Of a stretch of 64,000 nucleotides of DNA, positions 8,212 through 14,954 are shown piece after piece. The position numbers and the translations under genes are program-made. Numbering within the stretch: the stretch's first letter is position 1; every line of letters starts with the position of its first letter. A model generated the notes under the pieces. That model was not told where the DNA came from. It made no database searches and worked only from the letters and a program-made list of their open reading frames with translations. Origin of the DNA: Aliivibrio_A sp016764915. GTDB taxonomy: Bacteria; Pseudomonadota; Gammaproteobacteria; Enterobacterales; Vibrionaceae. The stretch lies in the NCBI GenBank assembly GCA_965224595.1, contig OZ245058.1, positions 1,674,001-1,738,000 of the forward strand, given 5' to 3'.

Positions 8212-9506
8212 GAATGTCCGGCCTTAACTTTGAATCTATCCCAGCGATTTCATCCCCTATTCGCTTTTATCTTACCGCTCCCATTTTTGCCCTGTTCGCC
8301 GCTCTATTAATTGCCCTAAATAGCGACACTCTTTGGCTCAGTCGCTGGATACCTTCGACCCTAGCAATCACTCACCTAATCGCACTTGGTGTGATGGCGA
8401 TGATCATGATCGGCTCTCTATTTCAGGTCATTCCTGTGTTATGTGGCGCTGCCATTCCAATCTCTGGCTGGCGTTTACATCTATTTCACGCCACTTTAGT
8501 AACGGGTATTTTAACATTGGCCGCCGCTTTTCTTGGCTGGCTGAGTTTTCTATTCCCTTTCGTTTTACTGGGGTTAAGCTTTGGATATTTTACCCTCACG
8601 CTGGCTTGGCTGTTAATCACTCAGGCAAAAGGTGAGCAAACTCGCCTTCCTATTCTACTTGCCATCTTGGCACTTACTGCCTTATTCTTGATTGGGATGG
8701 TTCTACTCAGTGGTTATCTATGGGGTTTTATGCCCGCCGCAGGAAAAAACCTGACCAATTTACATGCTGGCATTGGTAGTTTCGGCTGGGTGATGTTGCT
8801 GGTGATGGCAGTGAGTTTCCAGGTCATTCCGATGTTTCACGTAACGCCAAATTTCAGTCAAAGGTGGCGCTACTCTTTAATCACTCTGCTCGTCATGGGG
8901 ATAAGTCTAGCCAGTATTGAAGCGTTCAGCTCGTCTCTATCTTGGGGGTGGTTGCTGTGTATTATTGCGACTCTATTGTACTGCGTGCTCACCCTAAACA
9001 ATTTAAAGAAACGTAAGCGTAAGCTGCCCGATGTGGTGATCAATTATTGGCGAATTGGGTTAGTGTGTCTGATGCTGTCCTGCTCACTCTTACTATGGTT
9101 AATTCTGCCCTTTGCAAAACCCGCATCGGCACTACTGTGGCAAAGCAAGCTAGAGGTATTATTAGGCTTCCTATTTAGCTTTGGCTTTATCTTAGCCATC
9201 ATACAGGGCATGTTACTTAAGATTGTACCCTTTCTGATCTCACTGCATCTGCAACGCCTCATGATGCAAAACCCAATGGCAATGATCCCTCTCCCAGATC
9301 ACTACCAACTGATCAGCCGGGTTCGAATGAAGTGGCAGTTTTACGCTTATCTCTCGTTACTTGTTTCACTGGGTTTAGCTTGTTTACTGCCAGTCACAAC
9401 ACCACTTATGGCCACGGCATTTGCGATCAACTGGTTAGTTATTGCCAATAATATTTATGGCGCTCTCAAGCAATATCAAAAATATAGAGGTAAGTTAATA
9501 AGCTAA
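8208..9506 (+). CDS. Polytopic membrane protein of the NO/low-oxygen cassette (NnrS / heme-copper-like)
   Basis: The 432-aa protein is nearly all membrane: about twelve hydrophobic helices. Histidines sit in or next to helices (THLIALGVMAMIMIG near residue 65; NLHAGIGSFGWVMLL near 185; FHVTPNFSQRW near 205), a pattern like heme-binding NnrS or subunit-I-like proteins, but I do not see the full NnrS signature, so the family call is tentative. Its ATG overlaps the DUF2249 stop (ATGA). Together with hemerythrin and DUF2249 it probably forms an NO-tolerance or respiratory-stress unit (inference). Confidence 0.7.
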   Translation: MRMSGLNFESIPAISSPIRFYLTAPIFALFAALLIALNSDTLWLSRWIPSTLAITHLIALGVMAMIMIGSLFQVIPVLCGAAIPISGWRLHLFHATLVTGILTLAAAFLGWLSFLFPFVLLGLSFGYFTLTLAWLLITQAKGEQTRLPILLAILALTALFLIGMVLLSGYLWGFMPAAGKNLTNLHAGIGSFGWVMLLVMAVSFQVIPMFHVTPNFSQRWRYSLITLLVMGISLASIEAFSSSLSWGWLLCIIATLLYCVLTLNNLKKRKRKLPDVVINYWRIGLVCLMLSCSLLLWLILPFAKPASALLWQSKLEVLLGFLFSFGFILAIIQGMLLKIVPFLISLHLQRLMMQNPMAMIPLPDHYQLISRVRMKWQFYAYLSLLVSLGLACLLPVTTPLMATAFAINWLVIANNIYGALKQYQKYRGKLIS

Positions 9507-9790
9507 AGGTGCAGGCACTTTAAATCTGAAGATCTGTCTCTGTATATTCTGGGTAATATATCGTCGACAACAGTTGATGTTAGAGCGCTGTTGTAAACCA
9601 TTCTTTGTCTAGCTCGCGCAAGGTAATGTTATTTCTATTGAACAATTCAGTTTGGCAGGTCTTGATTAGCTTTTGTTAGATCAGAAGCATCATCGCATGA
9701 TTAAGTATTTTGCATTTCGTGCCATATTAGATTTAATCGATTAAAAAATTAATTATGATGGGGAACTCACTGTTTGAATTTAGTTTTGAA

Positions 9791-9856
9791 CAAAACACCC
9801 ACCAACTCAAACGTCATAATTTACTATATAGAGAAGGGCTTAGGGCTTGTTCGACA
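9791..9856 (+). repeat. 66-bp direct repeat, copy 1
   Basis: This copy aligns without gaps to 10480-10545 with seven mismatches in 66 positions (about 89% identity). The shared core includes CACCAACTCAAAC, AATTTACTATATAGAGA and GGGCTTGTTC. Read on the minus strand, both copies carry the same frame with FELVG-LFK, so they may be the 3' ends of two copies of a lost transposase-like gene (inference). Confidence 0.85.
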
Positions 9857-9900
9857 AAGATACTGATGATTCAACATTGAAATAATGATTTTTGAAATGA

Positions 9901-9930
9901 AGCGGAACTGATACAGAAGTTCCACTTTTT
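9901..9930 (+). terminator. Terminator-like hairpin downstream of the cold-shock gene
   Basis: AGCGGAACT pairs with AGTTCCACT (one mismatch), followed by TTTTT on the plus strand. The cold-shock gene ends toward it from the right; in that direction the tail is only moderately T-rich (GCTTCATTTC). It may serve both directions weakly. Confidence 0.45.
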
Positions 9931-9950
9931 ATTAATTATTTGCTGACTAC

Positions 9951-10157
9951 TTAAAGTGGTACAACTTTATTAGCGCAAGGTCCTTTCTGGCCTTGACCAA
10001 CTTCAAACTCAACCGCTTGACCGTCAGTCAATGTTGCGTATTCGCCGCCACTTTGGATTTCTGAGTGGTGAACAAAAAGATCTTTACTACCGTCTTCTGG
10101 TGTAATAAATCCGAAACCCTTATCCGCATTGAACCACTTAACTATACCTTTACTCAT
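9951..10157 (-). CDS. Cold-shock domain protein (CspA family)
   Basis: The 68-aa protein is a single cold-shock domain that binds single-stranded RNA/DNA and acts as an RNA chaperone. RNP1 is KGFGFI (residues 13-18) and RNP2 is LFVHH (27-31). The start MSKGIVKWFNADKGFG is typical, with AAAGAG about six bases upstream. It stands alone between two 66-bp direct repeats and REP-like sequences, so it may be a mobile or duplicated family member rather than the chromosomal core copy (inference). Which Csp paralog it is cannot be told. Confidence 0.93.
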   Translation of the reverse strand: MSKGIVKWFNADKGFGFITPEDGSKDLFVHHSEIQSGGEYATLTDGQAVEFEVGQGQKGPCANKVVPL

Positions 10158-10587
10158 AACAATCTCTTTAGGTTAATAATATTGCAATATTTTGCATACG
10201 CAGTATAACGACTAAACAAGAAATTGACTAATTTTGGGGGCATGAAAAGGCATGAAAAGGGACAGACACTTTAAATCTGCCAACCCTCAAGTTTTTGTGG
10301 CTCATCTTGTAGCATGAGATGGCGTGCGTTGGGATCAGTCTAACGATGTAGCCGAAAGGCGAATAGAATAATGATCAAACTAAACAATCAGGAAGGATTA
10401 CAGTAATTATGGCGAAAACGGTCTAAGTTCTTTATACAAATCGACCTCGATTTTCATCTTAATGCCGCTTGGCTTTAAACAACATACCCACCAACTCAAA
10501 CTTCACAATTTACTATATAGAGAGGGGCTTCGGGCTTGTTCAACACCTCCTACTCTATTAACAAAAAGCAGGTGTCGGCCAGGGTCC
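10158..10587. other. Gene-free 430 bp: cold-shock leader, REP element, repeat copy 2
   Basis: The first ~80 bp would be the cold-shock promoter and leader. A tandem CATGAAAAGG CATGAAAAGG (10241-10260) runs into GGGACAGACACTTTAAATC (10259-10277), a REP-like unit. On the minus strand a short frame PNARHLMLQDEPQKL ends at about 10277 immediately before that unit, possibly the tail of a dead gene. The second 66-bp repeat is at 10480-10545. No intact gene is seen. Confidence 0.6.
10480..10545 (+). repeat. 66-bp direct repeat, copy 2
   Basis: This is the partner of 9791-9856 in the same orientation, 689 bp apart, bracketing the cold-shock gene. Recombination between them would delete that gene. 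Confidence 0.85.
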
Positions 10588-11577
10588 CTATTCTAGTTCC
10601 TTAGGTGTTTTAGATAAGTTAGTTCTACAAAGCGCGTTCTCCAATATTAATTGGACCACCTCATCATAAGTTAACCCATGTTCAATCTCACATGATTTTG
10701 GAAAGTAACTCGAGCCAGGGGTCATACCAGGAACTAAATTAGCTTCAATAAAAAAACAATCCCCATTTTTGTTCGCTTTAATATCTATTCGTCCAAAATC
10801 CCTTACACCAAGGTGTATGAAAGAATCGATAGCAAGTTTTTTTACTTTATTCATTATTTCTTTATCTTCAATCATGTTCAGCTCTTCTGAATCCTCACTT
10901 TTTACTTTCTTACCTAAAATTCTAAGTCCATTTTTTGATTCAGGTGGTATGATCTCGATAGAAGAAACAATTAACTCACCATTCGACTTTCTTATTACTG
11001 CGACTGTAAACTCTCGACCATCCAAATATTCTTCAACCAGTATAGGCATGCCAAATAACTTATGTAATGACAAAACTTTATCTTCGAATTGTGAAAAATT
11101 AGTAACAAATGAAAAATCGTCGATACCGTTTCCATTTGCAGCGTCTGTTGGTTTCAAGAATAAGGGAAATTTAATTGGTAATTCACTTTCAGAACTGTGC
11201 TGATCAGGAACTGTCGTAAAATATTTAGCAGTTGCAACCCCTTTATTCTGTAAGTGAGTTTTTGCAAGCACTTTATCCGAATCAAATTCCAAGGTATCCA
11301 TTAATGACCCTGTAAAGTTAATGTCATACCGCATAAAATAATCAGAAAGCCAAATGTCGCCGTCGTTATCAGTCGGGATATACTTAACAGCTAGGACGAC
11401 TAAATTAGGTTTTCTTGCTATGATTCCCTCTAAATCAGCCACCGTTTTACAAACAGTTAGTTTGACGGCATGGCCCATTCTACTTATTGCATTCAATACA
11501 CCATTGCACGCATGAATAGTTCCAAACCCTGTTTCTTTTAACTTTTCATTGGGAGTTGTGACGATCTCTATTTTCAT
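10588..11577 (-). CDS. ATP-grasp ligase, D-alanine-D-alanine ligase-like
   Basis: The C-terminal two thirds match the ATP-grasp fold of Ddl enzymes: FPLFLKPTDAANGNGI (ATP lysine, about 137-152), ILVEEYLDGREFTVAVI, RDFGRIDIKA, and FIEANLVPGMTPGSS with the metal-binding E and N. The N-terminal Ddl substrate motif is replaced and the phosphate loop lacks the usual GSS-G pattern, so the substrates may not be D-alanine. Length (329 aa) is near Ddl. The start has AAGG eight bases upstream. Composition is more AT-, Lys- and Asn-rich than neighbours, and the gene is isolated among repeats, which suggests horizontal acquisition. A dipeptide or peptidoglycan-variant ligase is possible. Confidence 0.75.
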   Translation of the reverse strand: MKIEIVTTPNEKLKETGFGTIHACNGVLNAISRMGHAVKLTVCKTVADLEGIIARKPNLVVLAVKYIPTDNDGDIWLSDYFMRYDINFTGSLMDTLEFDSDKVLAKTHLQNKGVATAKYFTTVPDQHSSESELPIKFPLFLKPTDAANGNGIDDFSFVTNFSQFEDKVLSLHKLFGMPILVEEYLDGREFTVAVIRKSNGELIVSSIEIIPPESKNGLRILGKKVKSEDSEELNMIEDKEIMNKVKKLAIDSFIHLGVRDFGRIDIKANKNGDCFFIEANLVPGMTPGSSYFPKSCEIEHGLTYDEVVQLILENALCRTNLSKTPKELE

Positions 11578-11750
11578 TCTTAATACCTTGAAAATTATTT
11601 AATAAAGTGATAAGTGTGCTAGCTAATTGTGGGTCACACTGACACCGCAATAACACGTTTACTACGACACAGACCAAACTGGATTTTACTGCCTTAATCA
11701 CTGAAACTAAAGACAAACCTAAAATGGCGAATGTAGTAAATCGTGTTGAT

Positions 11751-11901
11751 TGCTTTGTTGAACGAAGCCGTTACGCGAAGAATGAAAACCATACTACTCT
11801 AACTACCTGTTAACTCAACAGATTAAGTGGAGAACTGTTATGGATATCCAACAACAAAAACGATACGAATTGTTATACCAACATCACCTCAATAACCTCA
11901 A
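11751..11901 (+). repeat. ~150-bp direct repeat, copy 1 (integrase leader and start)
   Basis: It aligns with 14311-14459 at high identity, from TGCTTTGTTGAACGAAGCCG to the integrase codons for YQHHL-NL. Both copies share the same left boundary, beyond which the sequences are unrelated, so this boundary may be an old element end. Confidence 0.8.
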
Positions 11902-11962
11902 TAACCTCCAAAATCTTACTGGGACATACACTTTAGACAGCCAAAATCAAGCCACTAACTAA
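11840..11962 (+). pseudogene. Truncated tyrosine-recombinase N-terminus, copy 1
   Basis: ATG 11840 starts MDIQQQKRYELLYQHHLNNL, homologous to the intact-looking beginning at 14401. After about 24 codons the frame enters a REP-like sequence (GGGACATACACTTTAGACAG, 11920-11939) and stops at 11962. Only the very start of the core-binding (SAM-like) domain remains and there is no catalytic domain. An internal AATAACCTC duplication is also present. Confidence 0.7.
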
Positions 11963-11991
11963 AATACGCACTCTGCTGATTATAGAACCTA

Positions 11992-12345
11992 CTACACCAA
12001 GACCTGTCGGGTAGTCCTGATGTAATGATGCACCTGACGCTCAACTTTCAAATCGACCATTTCAACTGGCCGACAACTATTGGGACATGGTATACGAGGC
12101 GTTGTACCAAACAGTCGACAGATTAATGGTCGTTCTTCATACACCTCGCAACCATTAGGGCCTAAGTGTACACAGTTATACTCATCTAATGCCGCTTCAT
12201 GTTCATCGTCAGATTTCACTGGTAGTCTCGACATCTCTTCCGAAGAAGTGGTTACCGGCCCACAACAATCATGACAGCCCTGAACGCATTCAAACACAGG
12301 AATACGCTCGCGAAGATACTCAATTATCTCTCTATTATTGTTCAT
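11992..12345 (-). CDS. YkgJ-family cysteine-cluster protein
   Basis: This 117-aa soluble protein has the family's zinc/iron-binding pattern: C..GCHDCCGP near residues 19-28, then C...GCEVYEERPLICRLFG near 58-78, and PCPNSC near 86. The arrangement of CxxxCxxCC plus downstream Cys and the RPLICRLF motif is diagnostic. The biochemical role is unknown; YkgJ proteins are thought to bind a metal or Fe-S centre. It stands alone on the minus strand between the integrase remnant and the RAYT gene and appears intact. Confidence 0.88.
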   Translation of the reverse strand: MNNNREIIEYLRERIPVFECVQGCHDCCGPVTTSSEEMSRLPVKSDDEHEAALDEYNCVHLGPNGCEVYEERPLICRLFGTTPRIPCPNSCRPVEMVDLKVERQVHHYIRTTRQVLV

Positions 12346-12427
12346 TAATATCTAATTCTTATACAGTTCACGATCATTATAGAACAATACCTAATTCGCT
12401 AAAAGTGGGGAGTAGACTCATTCTAAC

Positions 12428-12444
12428 AAGGACACACACTCTAA
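12428..12444 (+). repeat. REP-like sequence, left flank of RAYT gene
   Basis: AAGGACACACACTCTAA matches the REP core seen elsewhere in the window (GGACAGACACTCTAA). It faces an inverted copy at 13714-13732 on the other side of the transposase gene, a typical RAYT arrangement. Confidence 0.65.
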
Positions 12445-12548
12445 GCACTTCAATCACACTATCAACTTCACTTGTTTCATCTATTACAAGTTCAACTCTT
12501 ACTGACTCGAAGGTCTTTTCATTCGAATATCTCTTTACTGGTAAACCT

Positions 12549-12563
12549 GCTTACACTGTAAGC
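12549..12563. promoter_or_regulatory. Perfect dyad GCTTACA-C-TGTAAGC before the RAYT gene
   Basis: Seven-base arms around a single central C lie 29 bp upstream of the chosen RAYT start. It could be an operator or an mRNA hairpin limiting transposase translation. The function is inference. Confidence 0.4.
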
Positions 12564-12591
12564 ATGTTCAACCTGTTGTGAGGTGTTTCCT

Positions 12592-13563
12592 GTGACCGTG
12601 CCAAGAAGTCAGCTTATTTGCTCAGAAGCAACGCCCTACTATCACATTGTCTCTCGCTGTGTAAGACGCTGTTATCTGTGTGGTACAGATGAGCATACTC
12701 AGCAGAATTATGAACATCGACGAGGTTGGATTGAAGATAAACTCAAACAACTCAGCACCATGTTTTGCATTGATATCTGCGCCTATGCCATCATGAACAA
12801 CCACTATCATTTAGTGCTCAATATTGATTGTGATGGGGTTAAAAAATTAACAGACATCGAAGTAGCAGAACGTTGGTGCTCACTGCATGAGATGCCTGTA
12901 TTAATGCATCGCTACTTAACGCAGCAAGATACTCATAGTTCAACCAAAGCAGTGTGTCAGCACATCATCTCAGAGTGGCGTGAACGTTTATCGAGCATCA
13001 GTTGGTTCATGGAAATCCTCAATCAAACCATCGCGAGGTTAGCTAATAAAGAGGATGACTGCACAGGTCACTTCTGGGAAGGCCGTTTTAAAAGCCAAGC
13101 GCTGCTGGATGAGAAAGCGTTATTAACGGCGATGGCTTATGTGGATTTAAACCCGATTAGAGCCAACATGGCAGATTCTCTTGAAGCCTCAGATTTCACC
13201 TCTGTTAAAGAGCGGCTCGCGGCCCTTAAATCGAAGAAGTTAACCCCTCCTTGCCTGCATCCCTTTATTGGCAATCCAACCAACGAGATGATTAAAGGTA
13301 TTCCGTTTAGATTGGATGATTATCTGGAGCTTGTTGATTGGAGCGGAAAACAGATAAAACCGAATAAACGAGGAGCGATTAATGCCTCTGCACCGCTCGT
13401 ATTACAACAATTGAACTTTGAACAGAAAGAGTGGCTAAAACTCTGCACTTCCCTTGAGCAAAACCGAGCCAGTATAGTGGGAGAGGTGAAGTCATACTCC
13501 CACGCTATCCACAAATTACAACGAAAACGAAACATCGGACTTAAAATCACCACTGCCGCATAA
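12592..13563 (+). CDS. REP-associated tyrosine transposase (RAYT, Y1/HUH family)
   Basis: RAYTs are single-domain relatives of IS200/IS605 transposases that mobilise REP hairpins. The chain opens MTVPRSQLICSEATPYYHIV, has the HUH-type H71-Y-H73 (NNHYHLVL) and the catalytic-tyrosine motif AYVDLNPIRA with Y183; GHFWEGRFKSQ before it is also typical. I start at GTG 12592, nine bases after GAGG and aligned with the family MT-RSQ start; a GTG at 12583 is also open. Length is 323 aa. Inverted REP-like units lie at 12428 and 13714 and further copies are scattered through 9.5-14.9 kb. It appears intact and possibly active. Confidence 0.9.
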   Translation: MTVPRSQLICSEATPYYHIVSRCVRRCYLCGTDEHTQQNYEHRRGWIEDKLKQLSTMFCIDICAYAIMNNHYHLVLNIDCDGVKKLTDIEVAERWCSLHEMPVLMHRYLTQQDTHSSTKAVCQHIISEWRERLSSISWFMEILNQTIARLANKEDDCTGHFWEGRFKSQALLDEKALLTAMAYVDLNPIRANMADSLEASDFTSVKERLAALKSKKLTPPCLHPFIGNPTNEMIKGIPFRLDDYLELVDWSGKQIKPNKRGAINASAPLVLQQLNFEQKEWLKLCTSLEQNRASIVGEVKSYSHAIHKLQRKRNIGLKITTAA

Positions 13564-13713
13564 ACACACTTCACAGCGCACACTCAACACGGCTAAAGGT
13601 CTATAACTGACGGTTTTTAGCGTGGAATTCAGTCTATTGCCATAAGTTACTAACCGACCTTTGCTGAGAACATCAAACTTGAGCATGCCTTTATCAATTG
13701 TATTTACGTTTGA

Positions 13714-13732
13714 TTAGAGTGTCTGTCCGTGT
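13714..13732 (-). repeat. REP-like sequence, right flank of RAYT gene
   Basis: TTAGAGTGTCTGTCCGTGT is the inverted counterpart of the unit at 12428-12444. It abuts the stop codon of the neighbouring membrane-protein gene exactly (13733). Between RAYT and this unit, AAAGGTC (13595-13601) and GACCTTT (13656-13662) form the base of a long imperfect hairpin. Confidence 0.65.
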
Positions 13733-14134
13733 TTATTTTGCGTGTTTATTTTTATTCTGAAGCCAGTCAGAAAAACAAACATAAAAAAACGAAATACATA
13801 AAGTAGACTCTATAACTATTGCGCCAATGATATCGCTACTTACAAACCCTCGATTTAACTCATACCCTCCACTCAAAGCTAAACCTAACATTGTCACACC
13901 AATGCTTAAAGATATAGCTTGTCTCGCTTGGGAGTTGGGAATGTTCCGAGCAAAAAACATTAACACACTAATACCTAGCATTAAGATTGCTGCGCGCCGA
14001 GAAATGAAGTAAGCAGCTTCTGTCCCTTCAACACCAAGATCATTTAAAAACGAACTAGCAGTAAAGAAAAGCAAGTAAAATAAATAAAGGCAAAGCAACG
14101 AAGTAAACATGCTGATAATTTTAAACTTATTCAT
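13733..14134 (-). CDS. Small integral membrane protein, four helices
   Basis: The 133-aa protein has four hydrophobic segments (about residues 8-30, 48-63, 73-90, 100-124) and a basic tail. I do not recognise a family with confidence; it resembles small DUF4345-like membrane proteins in layout. The frame is clean and the start has a plausible purine-rich upstream. It is surrounded by mobile debris and ends directly at a REP unit, so its last residues could have been altered by that insertion. Confidence 0.6.
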   Translation of the reverse strand: MNKFKIISMFTSLLCLYLFYLLFFTASSFLNDLGVEGTEAAYFISRRAAILMLGISVLMFFARNIPNSQARQAISLSIGVTMLGLALSGGYELNRGFVSSDIIGAIVIESTLCISFFYVCFSDWLQNKNKHAK

Positions 14135-14400
14135 AAAATCTCCATTTTAAGAAAAATAATTTAATTGCAGTCTATTATTAGATGAACACAAAGTAACATA
14201 ACGTCACATTAAGGTGTGAGTAACGCTACTACCGAACTTAAACCATTACACCGTAAACACAACACCCAACTTTGGGCTGAAAATGCCAAGCGTTGGGAGT
14301 CACTCTTAAATGCTTTGTTGAACGAAGCCGCTGCGCGGAAGAATGAAAACCATACTACTCTAACTGTCTGTTACTTCAACAGATTACGTGGAGAGCTGTT
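14135..14400. other. 266 bp without a supported gene
   Basis: It contains an open frame from about 14216 (ATTELKPLHRKHNTQLWAEN) with some protein-like character that crosses into the repeat at 14311; it may be debris of a gene displaced by the integrase element. From 14311 on it duplicates 11751 onward. Confidence 0.4.
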
Positions 14401-14459
14401 ATGGATACCCAACAACAACGATACGAGTTACTGTACCAACATCACCTCGATAACCTCAA
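14311..14459 (+). repeat. ~150-bp direct repeat, copy 2 (integrase leader and start)
   Basis: This is the counterpart of 11751-11901. The two are 2.56 kb apart and flank the YkgJ, RAYT and membrane-protein genes. Confidence 0.8.
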
Positions 14460-14667
14460 ACTTCAAGGAAAACGCCCTGCTACCATCGATGCTTACTCAC
14501 GAGCCGTTAGGCGAGTGATTCAATATCTCGATTGCCCGCCTGATAACATCACTCACCAGCAACTCAAAGACTACTTTCGACAACTCATCAATACCCACTC
14601 TTGGAGCACTACGTTATCAGGTGTCTGTCCCGCTACGTTATCAGGTGTCTGTCCCGCTAGTCCTTAA
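14401..14667 (+). pseudogene. Truncated tyrosine recombinase, copy 2, ending in REP repeats
   Basis: The frame begins MDTQQQRYELLYQHHLDNLK and continues through KRPATIDAYSRAVRRVIQYL to FRQLINTHSWST, the N-terminal core-binding domain of the tyrosine recombinases often found beside IS91-type transposases. After residue ~69 it runs into a perfectly repeated 24-bp REP-like unit translated TLSGVCPA twice and then stops. The catalytic domain (R-H-R-Y) is missing. It is a remnant, not a working integrase. Confidence 0.8.
14609..14656 (-). repeat. 24-bp perfect tandem duplication of a REP-like unit
   Basis: Two identical head-to-tail units (14609-14632 and 14633-14656) each contain GTTATCAGGTGTCTGTCCCG. 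The GTGTCTGTCCC core is the reverse complement of the GGGACAGACAC core at 10259. Perfect identity implies a recent duplication. Confidence 0.85.
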
Positions 14668-14768
14668 CGCTACTAGGTTACAGCCATGAAGATGGCACTG
14701 TAACTCTCGAATTGATGGCTTTAGGCTCTCACGAAAACTTCTATCGTGGTGTGAAGAATATCTATTAG
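14661..14768 (+). pseudogene. C-terminal remnant of a RelE/ParE-family toxin
   Basis: Directly after the tandem REP units a 35-codon frame without a start reads LTLLGYSHEDGTVTLELMAL, then GSHENFYRGVKNIY and a stop. The hydrophobic strand followed by ALGSHENFYR is typical of the C-terminus of RelE/ParE toxins. No antitoxin is visible and the N-terminal half is absent, so a toxin-antitoxin module seems to have been broken here. Confidence 0.55.
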
Positions 14769-14790
14769 TGAGCATATTAATAAATGGGAG

Positions 14791-14830
14791 TTAGAGTGCC
14801 TGTAGATATGAAAATGGACAAACACTCTAA
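14791..14830. repeat. REPIN-like inverted REP pair
   Basis: TTAGAGTG-CCTGT (14791-14803) faces ACAAA-CACTCTAA (14818-14830): two REP-like units in inverted orientation with a 14-base loop. Such doublets (REPINs) are the form mobilised by RAYTs. Confidence 0.6.
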
Positions 14831-14899
14831 ATTCACATTCAATGCAAGAAAAAAAGTAATGGGAAATTAAAACCGCTGCCATCCCTGCCACATAAAAAA

Positions 14900-14927
14900 C
14901 GCATACACCTTATACAGTGTATGCGCT
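14900..14927. terminator. Bidirectional terminator after the DUF945 gene
   Basis: CGCATACAC (14900-14908) pairs perfectly with GTGTATGCG (14917-14925). The minus-strand continuation is TTTTTTATG and the plus-strand continuation CTCTTTTTA. It lies 30 bp beyond the stop of the DUF945 gene. Confidence 0.85.
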
Positions 14928-14954
14928 CTTTTTAGATAGGATGAAAAGCTTAAA

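Larger units (their letters stand above)
9507..9950. other. Gene-free 444 bp with REP-like sequence and ORF debris
   Basis: No convincing gene. Contents: a REP-like CAGGCACTTTAAATCTG at 9513-9529, six bases after the operon stop; a stop-bounded minus-strand frame of ~30 codons ending ITLRELDKEWFTTAL at about 9573, perhaps the tail of a lost gene; one 66-bp direct-repeat copy (9791-9856); and a plus-strand terminator-like hairpin at 9901-9930. It looks like the left edge of a decayed insertion zone. Confidence 0.6.
11578..11991. other. Gene-free 414 bp holding a decayed integrase start
   Basis: The left part is the promoter of the ATP-grasp gene. From 11751 the sequence is homologous to 14311-14459, covering a leader and the first codons of an integrase. 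A REP-like GGGACATACACTTTAGACAG at 11920-11939 interrupts it. No intact gene is present. Confidence 0.6.

Noticed and set aside
8333..8635. 100-codon frame inside the polytopic membrane gene
   Set aside because: Out-of-frame shadow; the membrane-protein frame is coherent throughout with twelve hydrophobic helices.
9791..10545. Integron attC sites / superintegron cassettes
   Set aside because: The 66-bp repeats lack inverse-core and core (RYYYAAC/GTTRRRY) ends and the imperfect palindrome of attC; no integron integrase is present.
12189..12581. 130-codon plus-strand frame across the YkgJ promoter
   Set aside because: First half is antisense to the YkgJ gene and the rest is Ser/Thr-rich low-complexity translation of REP-flanking DNA.
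14216..14518. 100-codon frame ATTELKPLHRKHNT... before the integrase remnant
   Set aside because: It crosses the boundary of the ~150-bp direct repeat and shifts frame relative to the integrase; more likely debris than a gene.
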